Origin: Dyadobacter koreensis
GTDB lineage: Bacteria; Bacteroidota; Bacteroidia; Cytophagales; Spirosomataceae
Reading direction: 5' to 3'
DNA length: 64,000 bases
Assembly (NCBI RefSeq): GCF_900108855.1
Contig: NZ_FNXY01000001.1
Location: 124,001 to 188,000 of the forward strand
The notes beneath the pieces are model-generated. The model was not told where the DNA came from. It was given only the letters and a program-made list of their open reading frames with translations, and made no database searches. Position numbers and translations under genes: made by a program. This document shows positions 46,747 to 55,572 of this stretch, piece by piece (the stretch's first letter is position 1; each line of letters starts with the position of its first letter).

Positions 46747-47037
46747 ATGACAAAAGCAGAGCTTATATCCCGCGTTTCAGAAAAGACAGGCATAAGACGA
46801 GAAGAAGTTGAAAAAATTATAGAATCACTTTTTCTGACGATAAAAGATTCTATGAGTAATGGAGATAACATTTATTTCCGCGGCTTTGGAAGTTTCGTTA
46901 ATAAACAAAGAGCTGCCAAAACTGCCAGAAATATTAAACTCAAGGCTACGGTGCTTGTACCGGCTCAGATTATTCCTTATTTCAAACCATCTGATGAATT
47001 TGTGAGCCAGGTAAAAGACGCCAATTTCGACGCGTAA
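46747..47037 (+). CDS. HU/IHF family DNA-binding protein
   Basis: 96 residues, the usual length. The HU fold is evident: N-terminal helices (TKAELISRVSEKTGIRREEV), the beta-arm base (YFRGFGSFVNKQRAAKTARN) with GFGSF, and the C-terminal end (PYFKPSDEF). HU proteins bend and compact DNA as dimers. The arm sequence (VLVPAQIIP) lacks the common NPxTGE motif, so it is probably an accessory HU paralogue. It converges on the GAF gene at 18 bases. Confidence 0.93.
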   Translation: MTKAELISRVSEKTGIRREEVEKIIESLFLTIKDSMSNGDNIYFRGFGSFVNKQRAAKTARNIKLKATVLVPAQIIPYFKPSDEFVSQVKDANFDA

Positions 47038-47055
47038 TCCTGTCAAAAAAGCCAC

Positions 47056-47781
47056 TTAACAAGCAGCATTGGAAGCATGTTCGACACGAATTTGCAAAGA
47101 ATCGATATTGGAGATAAGTTCTTCGAGTAAAGCCTCGTTTCTGCTTTTTTGATAAAGTAACAGCTGATCTTTGACATTTCGTAAGTCGTCCGCAACCGAG
47201 ATAAATGAAGGTCTTAACTGTTTTGTTGAGAGAATCAATTCTTCATTATGTCTTTCCAAAAGACATTTGACTGTGTTCAACGCTTTGTTGGATTTTCTCA
47301 TTTCGAGCAGGTTTACAACATGACGGGCCAATACACGAAGTGCCAATAATTGTTCTTCTGTTAACTCTTTGGTATCATTGTCGATAACACAAAGTGATCC
47401 CAGAGGAAATCCATTCCTGTCTACTAATGGAACGCCGGCATAAAATATGACATATGGCTCACCTGTCACAAGAGGATTTTCCGAAAAACGAGGATCCTTT
47501 CTGGAATCGGGGACTATAAATATCTCGTTTGGATTTGAAATCGCATGGGAGCAAAAGGCATATTCAATTGGCGTTTCTCTTACCTGCAAGCCACGATTTG
47601 ACTTAAACCACTGCCGGGTATCGTCCAGTAGACTGATTAGTGAAATGGGTGTTTGACAGATCTCCGACGCAAGTCTTGTAATATCGTCGTATTCCTGCTC
47701 AGGTAAAGAGTCCAGAATATCATAACTTTTAATTGCCTCTAATCTTCCACTCTCGTTTTCTCCAGCAAGGTCGTTATGCAT
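47056..47781 (-). CDS. GAF domain protein
   Basis: 241 residues from the ATG at 47781, with MHNDLAGENESGRLEAIKSY and a typical short N-terminal segment. The longer reading (47850) adds 23 Cys-rich residues without support. The GAF domain covers about 25-170 (ASEICQTPISLISLLDDTRQ, YAFCSHAISNPNEIFIVPD, GVPLVDRNGFPLGSLCVID). The C-terminus is a coiled coil (ALLEELISNIDSLQIRV). No kinase, HTH or cyclase domain follows, so it is a stand-alone sensor, perhaps acting through protein contact. Confidence 0.88.
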   Translation of the reverse strand: MHNDLAGENESGRLEAIKSYDILDSLPEQEYDDITRLASEICQTPISLISLLDDTRQWFKSNRGLQVRETPIEYAFCSHAISNPNEIFIVPDSRKDPRFSENPLVTGEPYVIFYAGVPLVDRNGFPLGSLCVIDNDTKELTEEQLLALRVLARHVVNLLEMRKSNKALNTVKCLLERHNEELILSTKQLRPSFISVADDLRNVKDQLLLYQKSRNEALLEELISNIDSLQIRVEHASNAAC

Positions 47782-48367
47782 TGTAAATGGTGTTTTGTAT
47801 AGCCCGCACAATTTACGGCATTTACGGTAAAATTTATAACAGCATCCCAATACCAGGTTCGAAAAAGGAAAACTTTCCGGTCAAAAACGATTTAAAAACC
47901 GTTAAATAAGTTTTCTTTTCAGATGATAATTGTGTTCGCTAGTTTCGTAGATAAATCAATGTAAAGTTGATTTGTAACGTACAACATCCTCCTCAACGAT
48001 ATGAAATATTATTTAACGTCTTTGAATCAATCATTACCGAGTCATTCGACTGCCTGTCCGGATATTCTCACGCCATTGCCGCTCCTGGCTCAAAAAGTTT
48101 CAGATACCGAAATTAATTTGTGCCCTTAAAAAGGCTCATTTATAGCAGGTTTAGAACATTTGCCTCTTTCGCCTGGTACTTTGGCGAGGTAAGGATCATT
48201 TCATTTTAGCTGTTGCATATTTTCAACTACTTCCTCCGAGCATCTCATGTGACGGTGGCGAAGCGTACTTGCTGCACTGTTAAAAATAGTGTCCTGACCA
48301 GGGCCTCGATGTCAAAGCCATCAAAAGTCAGAATAATACCAATCACCCTCCTCATATATTTCGTTCC
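47782..48367. other. Intergenic region, 586 bases
   Basis: A 42-codon frame (48001-48129) is the only candidate and has little to support it. The region separates the minus-strand GAF gene from the plus-strand T9SS-tailed gene and should carry both promoters. No TAnnTTTG box was found. Confidence 0.4.
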
Positions 48368-49414
48368 ATGCAATTAAAATCTACTTTTTTAGTGTTGCTT
48401 TTCTGCATACTTGCTTTTACAAAAGCAGCCGCTCAGGCCGACCCGGGCTCTGCCGGAATCACATTTTCCAAGTCTGTATTTCAGGTAAAAGAACAAGGAT
48501 CGCTCCGTGTGCTTATCGGTAATTATACGGAAGGGATTTCTTCAGGAACTGCGTTAAAACCCTATGATGCTATATTTACAATTACAATACCGTCGCTTTT
48601 CAGTGTAACCGGAGAGATCGACTTGAAAGCTGTGCCATTTCCGGTAATTCTTGTCAGCCAGATGATGAATGCCTTTGGCTCTACGATCATTGTGCTAACA
48701 GCTCCAAAGGGAATTCCCAAAGGGGCCAATGGGACGGTGATCATTCCGGTCGTGGCAGTTTCCGGTAGTGCCGAGATCCTTTATGCGACAGTGAAGACTG
48801 ATTTTAATCTGAGTTATCCACCATCCGGAAATATGCTTCCGACAAACGATCTGGCATCTGCACCGGTCGTTGTGGTTTCTCCCCTTCCAGTCATACTGTC
48901 ATCTTTCAAAGTATATTCGGAAAACTTAAAAGCAAATCTTTTCTGGACGACAACCCAGGAAAAAAATAGTGAACGATTTGACATTGAGCGCAGCCAAGAT
49001 GGAAAACAGTGGGAACAAATCGGTTCAGTAAGTTCGGCTTTTGAAAGCAGCGAAAAACAAAATTATCGTTTTACAGATTCCAGTCCTAAAGATGGCACAA
49101 ATTATTACCGGCTGAAAATGGTTGACAAAGACCAGTCTTTTACACATAGTAATATGTGTCAGGCGAATTTTCAAAATATTAGACTGGAAATATATCCGAA
49201 CCCCGTGGCGGAAACGCTAAATATCCGTCTGGGAAAGTGGTCTGATGTAATCAGTATAGCTTTACTTAGCTCCGATGGTGTTATTCACTACGAATCCGGA
49301 AAAACTCTTTCCGAAAAAATTGACGTTAGGGCTTTCAAAAATGGTAGTTACATTTTCAAATTGAAGAAACAGGATAACACTTTTGTGACGCAAAGAATTA
49401 TGATAGTCAGGTAA
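48368..49414 (+). CDS. Secreted protein with T9SS sorting domain
   Basis: 348 residues with a signal peptide (LLFCILAFTKAAAQ). The N-terminal half is a beta-rich domain of unknown family (ITFSKSVFQVKEQGSLRVLI, DAIFTITIPSLFSVTG). The second half repeats the linker and T9SS tail of the ice-binding-like protein: LPVILSSFKVYSENLK, NSERFDIERSQDGKQWEQIG, YYRLKMVDKDQSF and LEIYPNPVAETLNI. It is probably exported by the type IX system and surface-attached. Confidence 0.8.
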   Translation: MQLKSTFLVLLFCILAFTKAAAQADPGSAGITFSKSVFQVKEQGSLRVLIGNYTEGISSGTALKPYDAIFTITIPSLFSVTGEIDLKAVPFPVILVSQMMNAFGSTIIVLTAPKGIPKGANGTVIIPVVAVSGSAEILYATVKTDFNLSYPPSGNMLPTNDLASAPVVVVSPLPVILSSFKVYSENLKANLFWTTTQEKNSERFDIERSQDGKQWEQIGSVSSAFESSEKQNYRFTDSSPKDGTNYYRLKMVDKDQSFTHSNMCQANFQNIRLEIYPNPVAETLNIRLGKWSDVISIALLSSDGVIHYESGKTLSEKIDVRAFKNGSYIFKLKKQDNTFVTQRIMIVR

Positions 49415-49450
49415 CGAATCAGCTACCGATAACTTTACGGAAACGATTTA

Positions 49451-49502
49451 CAACGAACAAGTCCTGAAATATAAGACATGCTATTTCAAGACTTGTTTGT
49501 TG
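49451..49502 (+). terminator. Hairpin at end of convergent genes
   Basis: Near-perfect 13-base arms CAACGAACAAGTC (49451-49463) and GACTTGTTTGTTG (49490-49502) follow the plus-strand gene and reach into the last codons of the minus-strand hydrolase. No long T-run is visible, so it may be a weak bidirectional terminator. Confidence 0.4.
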
Positions 49503-50473
49503 TAAAACACCTTATTCAAAAAACAATCTACATAATCGAGCGTCGCCCCGAACCAGGGGGTATAAAACATAAAACAATGCGGTGCCTGAGGAAAAGAATG
49601 TACTTCTGAATAAATATTAAACGCATCCATCTTTTTGATCATATCATCCCGGCCCGCATGCATTCTGCTGACTGAGCTATTGATGAAAAGAAAAGGTGGC
49701 GTATTTTTCCCTGCGTAATTAAGCGGCGAAGCCTGTTGCCACAGCTCGGGTTTTTCTTTTTTAGAATACCCAAACCAGTATGTTGCCGCAGATATTGACT
49801 TTGAATCGTCGCCCTCTCCGGATTCAGGATGAATGAAAGCCAGAGTGCCATCGATATCAATGACTGCCTGTACATGGCTGGAAACACCGTTAAACTCATC
49901 AGGTTTATCTAAGATTTTGTTTCCGCTGGTCGTTCCAATTAAAGCGGCAAGTTGCCCCCCCGCAGAAAAACCAAGGATAGCAATTTTCGAAGTATCAATA
50001 TCAAATTTGTCCGCGTTAGCCCTCATCCATCTTACCGCGGTTTTCAGATCATAAACAGCTTGCGGATACAAAGCGTGGGTAGACAAACTGTAACTGACAG
50101 GTATGGCGACAAATCCTTTTGCTGCAAGCCTTCTTGCCAATGTATTATTATGCGACCTGTGCCCCGAACGCCATCCACCGCCATGCACCATCAAAACGGC
50201 CCCAACAGGATTTTTCGGTTTTAATGCTGGCGCATAAACGTCCAGTGCAAGGTTTTCAGTCGACAGTTTTTTATAAATAATGTTTTTAAAGACCCTAACG
50301 CTCTGCGGCATCGAAGAATCGGCCAGTGTCAGCTCCGGAAAATATTTTGTATCATTCCGGTAAGCGCTTTGTACAGAGAAGCTGGTATCGCTAAGCCCGG
50401 TTGGCTTGATCTGACTAAAACCAGACGCGCTTTTCAGACCTATTAAAACCGCAATCCATATGCCCTGTTTCAT
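49481..50473 (-). CDS. Alpha/beta hydrolase (acetylesterase-like)
   Basis: 330 residues with a signal-like N-terminus (IAVLIGLKSASGFSQ). Hormone-sensitive-lipase/BD-FAE-like features: the oxyanion HGGGW motif (MVHGGGWRSGH), nucleophile Ser in LGFSAGGQLAAL, and a C-terminal His in SFPQAPHCFMF. Esterases of this kind deacetylate pectin or xylan. It is the last gene of the pectin locus, so acetyl removal from pectin is a fair inference. Confidence 0.85.
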   Translation of the reverse strand: MKQGIWIAVLIGLKSASGFSQIKPTGLSDTSFSVQSAYRNDTKYFPELTLADSSMPQSVRVFKNIIYKKLSTENLALDVYAPALKPKNPVGAVLMVHGGGWRSGHRSHNNTLARRLAAKGFVAIPVSYSLSTHALYPQAVYDLKTAVRWMRANADKFDIDTSKIAILGFSAGGQLAALIGTTSGNKILDKPDEFNGVSSHVQAVIDIDGTLAFIHPESGEGDDSKSISAATYWFGYSKKEKPELWQQASPLNYAGKNTPPFLFINSSVSRMHAGRDDMIKKMDAFNIYSEVHSFPQAPHCFMFYTPWFGATLDYVDCFLNKVFYNKQVLK

Positions 50474-50500
50474 CCTTACTTGTTTTAAAATGTCAGAAAA

Positions 50501-52135
50501 TCATTTCGACGCTTCGACTCTGAACCAATCATAATCAGCATAACCAGAATCGTTTGTCTGGGTATCGCGCGAACAGAAAATACCTACTTTTGCGCCGATC
50601 CACCGGCCGGGCTCTGCTTTGAAAGTATCGCCGGTTATTTTGTAATCCTGCCCATCGGTACTATAACTGAATTGGCAAATTCCGTTTTTGCTGACCTGCA
50701 CACGAAGAAAAATCGGCTCTCCGGTTTTTAGCTTCGCAATTGCTGTCTCTTTTTCTGGCTTATCTTCAGATGCTTTCAAACAAAGAGCCTGCGTAAGCTC
50801 AGGTCCATTTTTTGTGCTTTTGATATACAATCCTGCATAACCAAGACCCATGATCACCAAGCCCGTTTTTTCATTTTCAAGCTTTGGATTTGGTGTAAAC
50901 AGCAACTTCGTTGTTGCCACAAATTCTTCGGCAGGAAATTTCTGCAATAGGATATTAGGCGTACTCCATAAATTTTTTGTTTCCCAGGCTGGCTTATATG
51001 AATACAACCTCAGAAAGCCCTTAATGCTCGTGGTAAACCAAATTCCCTTCGGATTTGCCTGCCATTGCCACTGTTTCGCTAAGGTCAGAGAATTAAATTC
51101 GTCGGTTTCCTCCGGCGTCTTTAAACCCAGCGACACTCCGATATCTGGCTTTTTATAGGAAAGCACCGGCTGGCCTTTACCATCTCCATCTTTATCTTCG
51201 CCAATCACGGGCCAGTCGTTGACCCATTTCATTGGCTGCAGATGTACGACTCTGCCGTATTCATTTTTATCCTGAAAGTGCAAAAACCAGTCCTGAGATT
51301 TTCCACCTGCTGTTTTGGTATCTACCCATGCCCCCTGATGCGGACCGTTGATTGGTGAGGAACCCTGATCCATGACCACGCGGCGCTCGTAAGGACCATA
51401 TACATTTTTCGATCTTAAAACCAATTGCCAGCCGGTGGACACGCCACCCGCCGGTGCGAAAATGTAGTAATAACCATTGCGTTTGTAAAACTTTGGCCCC
51501 TCTACTGTCGGATCTGTCAGGTGCCCGTCATAAACCAACGTTCCTTCGTCCAGAACTTTATCACCTGCATCGTTCATCTTTTTCACGGTGAGAATGCTCT
51601 TGATTCCGGCGCGGCTGCCTGCCCATCCATGAATGAGATATACATTTCCATCAGAATCCCACAGCGGACACGGATCAATAAGCCCTTTACCCTCTTCTAC
51701 CAATACCGGCAAACTCCAAGGCCCTGTCGGGCTGCTGGCTTTTGTAAGATAAATTCCAAAATCAGGATCCGGATAGTAGATGTAAAACTCATTTTTATGA
51801 TAACGGATCGCCGGTGCCCAAACTCCATTACCGTGCTGTGTTTTTTCGAAATGCTCGATCGGAATTTGTCTTTTCAACGCATGGCCTATCAGTTCCCAAT
51901 TGACAAGATCTTTTGAATGAAGTATAGGAAGTCCGGGAACAGCGTCGAAGCTTGACGCTGTCATATAAAAATCATCACCCACCCTACAAACATCAGGATC
52001 TGAATAATCCGCATGTAAAACCGGATTTTTATAAGTTCCGTCGCCCTGATCGGCTACCCATACTTTTGATATATTCTGAGCCAGAACAGCCACTGACGGA
52101 GCTAACAGAATTACCGCCAGAATTATTTGTTTCAT
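50501..52135 (-). CDS. GH43 glycoside hydrolase (xylosidase/arabinosidase type)
   Basis: 544 residues with a signal peptide (ending VAVLAQ). The five-blade propeller has the GH43 residues: D46 in YSDPDVCRVGDD (base), D154 in GLIDPCPLWD (pKa modulator) and E212 in TVEGPKFYKR (acid). A C-terminal beta-sandwich (about 345-540, NSLTLAKQWQWQANPKGIW) is typical of GH43 subfamily 12-like enzymes. In a pectin locus it would remove arabinose or xylose side chains. Linkage preference cannot be read. Confidence 0.93.
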   Translation of the reverse strand: MKQIILAVILLAPSVAVLAQNISKVWVADQGDGTYKNPVLHADYSDPDVCRVGDDFYMTASSFDAVPGLPILHSKDLVNWELIGHALKRQIPIEHFEKTQHGNGVWAPAIRYHKNEFYIYYPDPDFGIYLTKASSPTGPWSLPVLVEEGKGLIDPCPLWDSDGNVYLIHGWAGSRAGIKSILTVKKMNDAGDKVLDEGTLVYDGHLTDPTVEGPKFYKRNGYYYIFAPAGGVSTGWQLVLRSKNVYGPYERRVVMDQGSSPINGPHQGAWVDTKTAGGKSQDWFLHFQDKNEYGRVVHLQPMKWVNDWPVIGEDKDGDGKGQPVLSYKKPDIGVSLGLKTPEETDEFNSLTLAKQWQWQANPKGIWFTTSIKGFLRLYSYKPAWETKNLWSTPNILLQKFPAEEFVATTKLLFTPNPKLENEKTGLVIMGLGYAGLYIKSTKNGPELTQALCLKASEDKPEKETAIAKLKTGEPIFLRVQVSKNGICQFSYSTDGQDYKITGDTFKAEPGRWIGAKVGIFCSRDTQTNDSGYADYDWFRVEASK

Positions 52136-52171
52136 ATGCTTTGATAACTGTCAATGAATTTACTGCATTTT

Positions 52172-53818
52172 CTATTTGGAGATCACCAGGCTCTTTTCAG
52201 CAGCCCCTTTGCTGAATTCAGATTTTTTTCTGGCTTTGGATACATCGGTATGCTCCATTTTAATAGTACCTGTTTTATCACCGGAAACAGATACCAATAA
52301 TTCGCTGTCAGAATTATATTCAATGCCACTTAAGGTAAGCGCGCTGCTGTTATCGACAAGAATCACCGGATTGGTCTTTTCGGTAATAAATTTTATATTT
52401 TTAACTACAATGCCGTCTGAGTCAATAAGCTCGGCTCCCTTATCGGCTTTGAGTACCATATTTTCCATATGAATGTTTTTGACCCGCATTTCAGGAAGGC
52501 CGCGAACAAAAATGCCTTTTTTAGCGCCATTGCAAACAATGTTTTCAAAACGCATATTTCTAAAAACCGGCGTACTTTCGCTTACAACCGGACTTTGGTC
52601 GCGCACTCCATCAGTTGCAAATTTGACGAAATAATACAGATCGAAGAAAATGGCTTCCTGCGCGATGTCTTTCATAAAAATATTCCGCGCAAAGATGTTT
52701 TCCACCACGCCGCCACGGCCTCGTACCGATTTGAAACGAAGCCCCTTGTCAGTTCCCATGAACGTGCAGTTTTCAACAAAAATATTTCTTGCGCCTCCGC
52801 TCATTTCACTTCCAACGACAAAGCCACCGTGCCCGTTGTAGACGATATTGTTTCGGATAATGCCATTCTCGGTTGGTATTCCACGCTTTCTGCCTTCCTC
52901 ATCTTTACCTGATTTAATGCAGATCGCATCATCACCTACATCCAGCACGCAGCCTTCGATCAGAAAATTTTTGCAGGATTCGATATCCATTCCATCGCCG
53001 TTATGGGCATATTCCGGATTTTTCACTCTAACATTTTTCAGCGTCAAATCCTGGCACATCAGCGGGTGAAGACACCATGCAGGAGAATTCTGAAAAGTCA
53101 CTCCTTCGAGTAATATCTTTTTACAATTGGTAAAAACCACCAGATTAGGACGCAGAAAATCTTTCATATCGGCAAAATCCTGTGGTGTTTTTCCTGGCGT
53201 GATCAGCATACTTTTGCCCGTCACACTGGCCGTCTTAAACTGTTCGGATGGATACCAGACCGTTCCGTCATCCTTTAATACACCACCGCTGGCCACTTTT
53301 TCCTTCCACTGGCTTTCGGTCAGCTGACCTTTGTTGACAGCCCGCCAAACGTCTCCATTCCCGTCCAGCACTCCTTTTCCTGTGATTGCAATATTTTCAA
53401 GATTTACTCCCGAAACCGGAGACTGATTTCTCGCTGCCGTTTTACCTTCATAAACCCCTTCTGTTAGTCCATACTGGGATTTGTCTGGTGTAAAAAGCAA
53501 AGTTGCCGATTCCTTTAAATGAAGGTTTACGTTGCTTTTCATCTCTATTGGCCCGGTCAACCAAAGACCCGCCGGAACCAAAACCACTCCGCCACCTTTT
53601 TTGCTTACCTTTTCAATTGCGTCATTTATAGCCTTGGTATTCAATGTTATGCCGTCAGCTTTTGCACCCAACGAAACGATACTGGTTGTGTCTTTTTTGA
53701 AAACCGGCTGCTGGATTTTGGGAAGATTTGTCCAGCTATATGCCGTATTTTGTGCGCTAACGCCAAAAGCATAAAAGCTAAACAAACCGGCCCAAAGTAT
53801 CTTCTGTTTATAATTCAT
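52172..53818 (-). CDS. GH28 polygalacturonase family
   Basis: 548 residues with a signal peptide (GLFSFYAFGVSAQ). The right-handed beta-helix carries the GH28 active-site motifs: N273-G-D275 within AHNGDGMDIES, G295-D296-D297 in VGDDAICIKSG, H330 in NGHGGFVVGSEM, and R361-K363 in LRFKSVRGRGG. A leader segment (SLGAKADGITLNTKAINDAIE) is the usual GH28 start. It hydrolyses the galacturonan backbone or its ends. It is the strongest evidence that the locus targets pectin. Confidence 0.93.
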   Translation of the reverse strand: MNYKQKILWAGLFSFYAFGVSAQNTAYSWTNLPKIQQPVFKKDTTSIVSLGAKADGITLNTKAINDAIEKVSKKGGGVVLVPAGLWLTGPIEMKSNVNLHLKESATLLFTPDKSQYGLTEGVYEGKTAARNQSPVSGVNLENIAITGKGVLDGNGDVWRAVNKGQLTESQWKEKVASGGVLKDDGTVWYPSEQFKTASVTGKSMLITPGKTPQDFADMKDFLRPNLVVFTNCKKILLEGVTFQNSPAWCLHPLMCQDLTLKNVRVKNPEYAHNGDGMDIESCKNFLIEGCVLDVGDDAICIKSGKDEEGRKRGIPTENGIIRNNIVYNGHGGFVVGSEMSGGARNIFVENCTFMGTDKGLRFKSVRGRGGVVENIFARNIFMKDIAQEAIFFDLYYFVKFATDGVRDQSPVVSESTPVFRNMRFENIVCNGAKKGIFVRGLPEMRVKNIHMENMVLKADKGAELIDSDGIVVKNIKFITEKTNPVILVDNSSALTLSGIEYNSDSELLVSVSGDKTGTIKMEHTDVSKARKKSEFSKGAAEKSLVISK

Positions 53819-53855
53819 CGAAGTAAATTCATGTTTAAGAAAAAACGGAAAGAAA

Positions 53856-53891
53856 ATGTGCCGGAGCAGAAATAAAACTGCACCGGCACAT
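53856..53891 (-). terminator. Attenuator-like hairpin between SusD and GH28 genes
   Basis: Perfect 9-base arms ATGTGCCGG (53856-53864) and CCGGCACAT (53883-53891) sit just after the SusD stop. T-rich sequence follows on the minus strand. In this position it would terminate only part of the transcripts, keeping SusC/SusD expression above that of the enzymes; that is inference. Confidence 0.65.
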
Positions 53892-53896
53892 GAAAC

Positions 53897-55558
53897 TTAA
53901 TAACCTGGATTTTGACCGAATTCGCCCTGGTTCAGATCCAGCGCCCGGTTTGGAATAGGCCTGAGTATTTTAAGTGCGCCGCCAACTCCTGCAAAAGGAT
54001 CAATACCAGAAGTAAACCACTTTTTTACATCTTTGTTATATACTTTGCTGCGCTCGACAAGCGTTCCGGTTCTTTTCAAGTCAAACCAGCGGTGATATTC
54101 GCCGACCAGCTCGCGGCCCCGTTCATCCAGAATAAAATTAATACTAACCGCGCTTGGCTGAATACTTAAATCAACCCCTGGCTTTGCCGCACGTTTTCTT
54201 ACCGTATTGATTCGCTCGGCAGCTAAAGCACTGTTGCCAGATTTGAAATATGCTTCCGCAGCAATCAGATACGTCTCCCCTAACCTGGCAAGAAAGAAAT
54301 CCCGTGTGCTTGTATTAGCTCCAAACTGAGAATTCGGATCATCAAATTTTTTCACCGAAGGCGTGTAATTATCAAGCACTACAGTGCGACTGGCCTCCCA
54401 TTCACCAGAGTAAGGATACACGATCGTTTTTTCCCTTCGCGCAGGATCTGCTGCTCGCCATGCAGCGATATCAGCGGGGCTGTTTACCCATTTCGGTGCG
54501 TAATAGTACTGAACAACAAGTGAATTACGCTCGGTGCTTTTTGTATAATAATCGTAATAACGCGCATAAAAATTGATCATAAAAGTTGCATCAAAACGTG
54601 CATCTTCTTTGGTGAAAAGATCAAAAGTATACATCGTCGGAGTCAGCGCATAAGTACGGTAAGGATAACCGAGAACAGCACCCTGCCCTCCGAAATATGG
54701 TCCGAAATAGGCTGCCTGCGTATTACCTCCACTTGTTTCAGTCGGCAAAGATCCTGGCGCAAACTGGATCGAAAACAAGACTTCGTTATTAATATCTTTT
54801 CCGGGATAGAAAAGATCTTCAAAGGATATTGTAAGTCCCTGCCCATTAATTGCAGCATCAGCAAGTGCTGCCGCCGTTTTAAAGTCATCCGCGCCGGCAT
54901 AAGCTTCATAGCCACGCGTCAGATACACTTTTGCCAGCATATGGCGCACAGCTCTTTTTGTCACGCGTCCGAATTCAGCATTGGAAACGGTTTCGGGAAC
55001 CAGGTCAATGGCCTCTTTCATTTCATTAATCACAAATTCATAGACTACCGAAGCTTCATCTCTTTTAAATACATCCACAGGCTCTGTAAAACGATCTGTT
55101 ACAATCCCAACCCCGCCGAAAGTCTGTACCGCCAGAAAATAGTAGTAAGCACGGAGAAATTTCATTTCACCTCTCCTTGCATTCAACGTGGCCGTCTGAG
55201 CCGTTTTATCGTTGAAATAAATAGCGGTATTGATCAACTGAATTCCTTTGTAAAGACTCGTGTAAAAAGTCAATACTTCGTTGTCATCAGCAATCAGATT
55301 TCGGTATTCGCTCAGACCAACCGGCTGCTGCGTGCGTCCTTCTACGTACATATCAGTTCCTGCACAAAATACCCACGGATCCGCATAAACAGATCGCAGG
55401 GACGAATAGGCAGCGTTGATCAGCTTTTCATAGCCTTCTGCCGTCGCATAATATTCATCAGATATGATATTAGATTTATTTTCCTCTTTAAGAAAATCGC
55501 TGCAGCCGCTCAGAAAAAACAGCGCTAGCACAAATGCGGTTACGTTTGATATTTTCAT
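53897..55558 (-). CDS. SusD/RagB outer-membrane lipoprotein
   Basis: 553 residues, lipobox in ALFFLSGCSDFL (Cys near residue 19). SusD features: EEKNKSNIISDEYYAT at the start, FLRAYYYFLAVQTFGGVG, MLAKVYLTRGYEAYAG, LARLGETYLIAAEAYFKSG, and the C-terminal ILRPIPNRALDLN. It pairs with the STN-SusC gene, starting 14 bases after that gene's stop. It binds the polysaccharide fragment at the surface for uptake. Confidence 0.95.
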   Translation of the reverse strand: MKISNVTAFVLALFFLSGCSDFLKEENKSNIISDEYYATAEGYEKLINAAYSSLRSVYADPWVFCAGTDMYVEGRTQQPVGLSEYRNLIADDNEVLTFYTSLYKGIQLINTAIYFNDKTAQTATLNARRGEMKFLRAYYYFLAVQTFGGVGIVTDRFTEPVDVFKRDEASVVYEFVINEMKEAIDLVPETVSNAEFGRVTKRAVRHMLAKVYLTRGYEAYAGADDFKTAAALADAAINGQGLTISFEDLFYPGKDINNEVLFSIQFAPGSLPTETSGGNTQAAYFGPYFGGQGAVLGYPYRTYALTPTMYTFDLFTKEDARFDATFMINFYARYYDYYTKSTERNSLVVQYYYAPKWVNSPADIAAWRAADPARREKTIVYPYSGEWEASRTVVLDNYTPSVKKFDDPNSQFGANTSTRDFFLARLGETYLIAAEAYFKSGNSALAAERINTVRKRAAKPGVDLSIQPSAVSINFILDERGRELVGEYHRWFDLKRTGTLVERSKVYNKDVKKWFTSGIDPFAGVGGALKILRPIPNRALDLNQGEFGQNPGY

Positions 55559-55572
55559 TTTTATCTCAACGG

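Noticed and set aside
48001-48129. 42-codon plus-strand frame
   Set aside because: No domain, membrane segment or context; expected by chance in an intergenic region.
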